Positions 5,813-7,862 of a stretch of DNA of 7,862 bases are shown piece by piece. Every line of letters begins with the position of its first letter. The first letter of the stretch is position 1. Made by a program: the position numbers and the translations under genes. The stretch is from Armatimonadota bacterium. Lineage in GTDB: Bacteria > Armatimonadota > Hebobacteria > CAIYQO01. The stretch lies in NCBI GenBank assembly GCA_022708765.1, contig JAKIYB010000182.1, positions 249-8,110 of the forward strand, read 5' to 3'. The notes beneath the pieces were generated by a model. It was not told where the DNA came from, made no database searches, and was given only the letters and a program-made list of their open reading frames with translations.

Positions 5813-6925
5813 ATGACCTCGGATTCCACCACATCGCGGGCTGTGACGCTGCAGGATATCGCCGACCGCTGCGGGCTGTCGCTCTTCACCGTGTCGCTGG
5901 CGCTGCGTGGCGATACCCGGGTGAAACCGGCCACTGCCGAGCGCGTGCGCGCCGCCGCCACTGAGCTGGGCTATGACCCCGCCCGCAATCAGGTGGCGCG
6001 GCGCATGGCCATGCTGCGACATGGCCGGAAGGTGATTAACCGCGTCGTAGCCCTTTTCGTGCCGGAGAACGTCGAGGAAGTCACATATTATCACCGGCTG
6101 TTCTGGGGCGTGCTGCACGGCCTGAGAACCGAAGGCTATGCCATGCTGGTGAATAAACTGCCTCTCGCGAAAGGCCATCCCAGCCCCGACCTGACGCCGT
6201 TGGTGCGGCAGGGAGAAATTGACGGCATCATCGTGCCGGAGAATCCCTCCGCCGATGCGCAGGTGACGGCACTGCGCCAGAGCGGCGGCCGTCTGCTGCC
6301 GCTGGTCTCCCTCATCTGGCCGTGCGAGGACTGCTCGTCGGTGATGGCGGATGATGAGGGGGGCATGTATGCGGCGACGCGACACCTGCTCGACCTCGGC
6401 CACCGCGAGTTTCTCTACATCGCGCAGGCCTTCCCGAACGCCTTGAGCCGCGCGCGGACGGCGGGTATCAGCCGCGCGCTCACCGACGCCGGCCTCTCCC
6501 CCGACCGCTGCCTGCACACCATGCCGGTCTTCCCCTACTGGTACAGTCCACCGAACGGCGCGCGCCGCGCTGAGGACGACAACGAGCACTCCCTCGTCCG
6601 CTGGTTGCGCGCCCATCCGGCGGTGACGGCGGTGCTGGGGTGGAACGACAACGCGGCCCTGCACGCCTGGTATACGCTGGAGGGCGCGGGGTGGCGCATC
6701 CCGGCGGATATCAGCATCATCGGCTTTGACGACACCACCCCCATGCCCGGCCCGGCCGGCGAGAACCTGCTTACCACCGTTCGCGTGCCGCTGCGCGACA
6801 TCGGCGCCGAAGCCGCCCGCCTCATCGTCCGCCGCATCCACGGCGACCTGGCCGACGACGAATGCCGCACCCTCCCCACCACGCTGGAAATTCGCGCTTC
6901 CACCGCGCCCGCGCGGGGAGGGTAA
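5813..6925 (+). CDS. LacI-family transcriptional regulator
   Basis: This is a 370-residue DNA-binding repressor or activator. The N-terminal helix-turn-helix is VTLQDIADRCGLSLFTVSLALRG (11-33), followed by the third helix and YDP (54-56). The periplasmic-binding-protein-like sensor domain spans about 77-363, with standard blocks DDEGGMYAATRHLLDLGHREFLYI (180-203), WNDNAALHAWYTLEGAGWRIPADISIIGFDD (277-307) and LTTVRVPLRDIGAEAARLIVRRI (320-342). The hinge between them (57-76, RNQVARRMAMLRHGRKV) lacks the usual PN..ARsL pattern. The frame is open upstream to a GTG at 5717 overlapping the ClC stop, but ATG 5813 is preferred: it places the HTH near the N-terminus and follows a TTGACA promoter. Sensor domains of this type bind sugars, so control of the divergent glycosidase operon is plausible but unproven. 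It ends six bases before the stop of the convergent neighbour, without a visible terminator. Confidence 0.92.
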   Translation: MTSDSTTSRAVTLQDIADRCGLSLFTVSLALRGDTRVKPATAERVRAAATELGYDPARNQVARRMAMLRHGRKVINRVVALFVPENVEEVTYYHRLFWGVLHGLRTEGYAMLVNKLPLAKGHPSPDLTPLVRQGEIDGIIVPENPSADAQVTALRQSGGRLLPLVSLIWPCEDCSSVMADDEGGMYAATRHLLDLGHREFLYIAQAFPNALSRARTAGISRALTDAGLSPDRCLHTMPVFPYWYSPPNGARRAEDDNEHSLVRWLRAHPAVTAVLGWNDNAALHAWYTLEGAGWRIPADISIIGFDDTTPMPGPAGENLLTTVRVPLRDIGAEAARLIVRRIHGDLADDECRTLPTTLEIRASTAPARGG

Positions 6926-6931
6926 CGTCGT

Positions 6932-7862
6932 TCACCGCGTCGCCAGCAGCCACTTCACCGTTCGCTCTATCACCGTCGTCCAGGCGGGGGCATCCCAGTA
7001 GGCGGTTTCGCCGGCGGGGGCTTCGCCGAAGGGCAGCGCCAGGCAGGCGACCACGCGGCCCTTGCCGAACTGGCGAGCAACCAGCAGCGGATGGCCGCCG
7101 GCGGAGATCAGCACTTTGGCATCGGCGGCAGGGGCGTAGCGGTGCTGGTAGTAGACGGACGTCTTCCCGTCAAACCGCAGGTCACCGAGAACAGGGGCAG
7201 CATCTTTCTCAACCTGCAGCTTCAGTCCGCCGCCGTTATTCACCCACGGCTTGTGTTCACCGAATACTACCGGCAGCATGTCGCGGAAACGCTCGTTGCT
7301 GATTTTTGCCTGGCTGTAGGAAAGGTCGCCTGCCAGGTAGAGTAGCGAGCCGCCGGCTTTCACAAAGTCCACCAGCATCTCCTCCGACGAATCGCCGCCC
7401 ATGGCGCGGCTGTCTACGTTATGCAGGATGATCAGGTCGTTTGCCAGCAGTTCGCCGTAATCCGCCGGGAAACCGATGAGGCTGTTGGACACATCGCTAG
7501 CCTTGTACCAGCCGTCCTTCACCACCGCGTCCGGGACAACCGCTTTCAGTGCCTCATCCACGTGGGTGAAGTCATGCCAGACGCCGCGCCCGAAGAAGAC
7601 GCGGGGCTTCTCCGCGCGCGCCAACGCGATGACGTCGGGCTTCAGATAGCGTTTCTTCTTCGCCGGTTGTGTGAAGGAATACCTCGGTGCCATCGTCACC
7701 ATGTCCAGGTTCTCTTCGCCGTTCGTGAAGAACTCGCCGTATTCGGCGGTGACCGTCTTGCCGTCCGGCGTCGTGCCGGTCAGCGTCACCTGCACCGTCA
7801 CCGGCAGCGCCTTCACGTTGGGGATGGTGATGGTCGCCTCGTTTACGCTCTCATCCACCGCG
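6932..7862 (-). CDS. C-terminal part of a large protein with a glutamine-amidotransferase-like domain (runs off right edge)
   Basis: The frame is open from the right edge to the TGA at 6932-6934. A GTG at 7856-7858 exists, but the visible sequence starts inside a beta-sandwich (EATITIP, TVQVTLTGTTPDGKTV), so the gene very likely begins outside the window. Counting from that valine, about 1-60 look Ig-like and about 85-305 form a class I glutamine amidotransferase-like Rossmann domain: KPRVFFGRGVWHDF (84-97), YGELLANDLIILHNVDSRAMG (134-154), LVDFVKAGGSLLYLAGDLSYS (162-182), HPLLVARQFGKGRVVACLALPFGEA (256-280) and WTTVIERTVKWLLATR (293-308). The nucleophile cysteine expected after the GGSLLYLAG strand is absent, as in the non-catalytic GATase1-like families. 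Its role is unknown. Cellular location cannot be judged because the N-terminus is missing. It converges on the LacI gene. Confidence 0.7.
   Translation of the reverse strand, partial: AVDESVNEATITIPNVKALPVTVQVTLTGTTPDGKTVTAEYGEFFTNGEENLDMVTMAPRYSFTQPAKKKRYLKPDVIALARAEKPRVFFGRGVWHDFTHVDEALKAVVPDAVVKDGWYKASDVSNSLIGFPADYGELLANDLIILHNVDSRAMGGDSSEEMLVDFVKAGGSLLYLAGDLSYSQAKISNERFRDMLPVVFGEHKPWVNNGGGLKLQVEKDAAPVLGDLRFDGKTSVYYQHRYAPAADAKVLISAGGHPLLVARQFGKGRVVACLALPFGEAPAGETAYWDAPAWTTVIERTVKWLLATR

Noticed and set aside
6903..6934. Bidirectional terminator between the convergent LacI and right-edge genes
   Set aside because: Only GC-rich sequence is seen (GCGCCCGCGCGGGGAGGG), with no T-run and just six bases between the stops. 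The evidence is not enough for a terminator call.

Overview
The window is GC-rich, densely coding bacterial DNA with short gaps between genes. It looks like a carbohydrate-utilisation neighbourhood of a free-living saccharolytic bacterium. The DUF5054 protein, the LacI regulator with a degenerate hinge and the non-catalytic amidotransferase-like protein would suit a lineage such as Armatimonadota or Verrucomicrobiota. That placement is an impression from family recall, not something the bases prove.

Left half, minus strand (about 3919 down to 1): three glycosidase genes in a row, transcribed leftwards and almost certainly one operon. The order is a 708-residue DUF5054 / GH38-like protein, a 339-residue GH5 enzyme, and the first 238 residues of a GH2 beta-mannosidase-like enzyme that runs off the left edge. 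Gaps are 19 and 39 bases. None of the three has a signal peptide, so they probably trim an imported oligosaccharide in the cytoplasm. Retaining beta-mannosidase-type, GH5 endo/exo-beta-type and GH38-type alpha-mannosidase-like folds together suggest a mannose-containing glycan. The substrate is inferred.

Middle (3920-4076): a 157-base divergent control region. It holds an imperfect direct repeat (3931-3947 and 4013-4030), several CCCGnCAGGG-like sites about 20 bases apart, an imperfect inverted repeat, a good -10 box facing the glycosidase operon and a -35/-10 pair facing right.

Right half, plus strand: a complete ClC-type H+/Cl- exchange transporter with a C-terminal RCK_C (TrkA_C) domain (4077-5720), then a LacI-family regulator (5813-6925) with its own TTGACA promoter. 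Both have a -10 box so close to the ATG that the mRNAs are predicted to be leaderless. The regulator is the obvious candidate to control the divergent glycosidase operon, but no operator is proven. At the right edge, tail to tail with the regulator (6 bases between stops), is the C-terminal part of a large minus-strand protein: an Ig-like strand region followed by a glutamine-amidotransferase-like domain without a nucleophile cysteine (6932-7862).

No RNA genes, insertion sequences, CRISPR arrays or phage genes were seen. The least explained items are the DUF5054 enzyme, the repeat structure of the divergent region, and a GC-rich repeat-like insertion kept in frame inside the GH2 gene.
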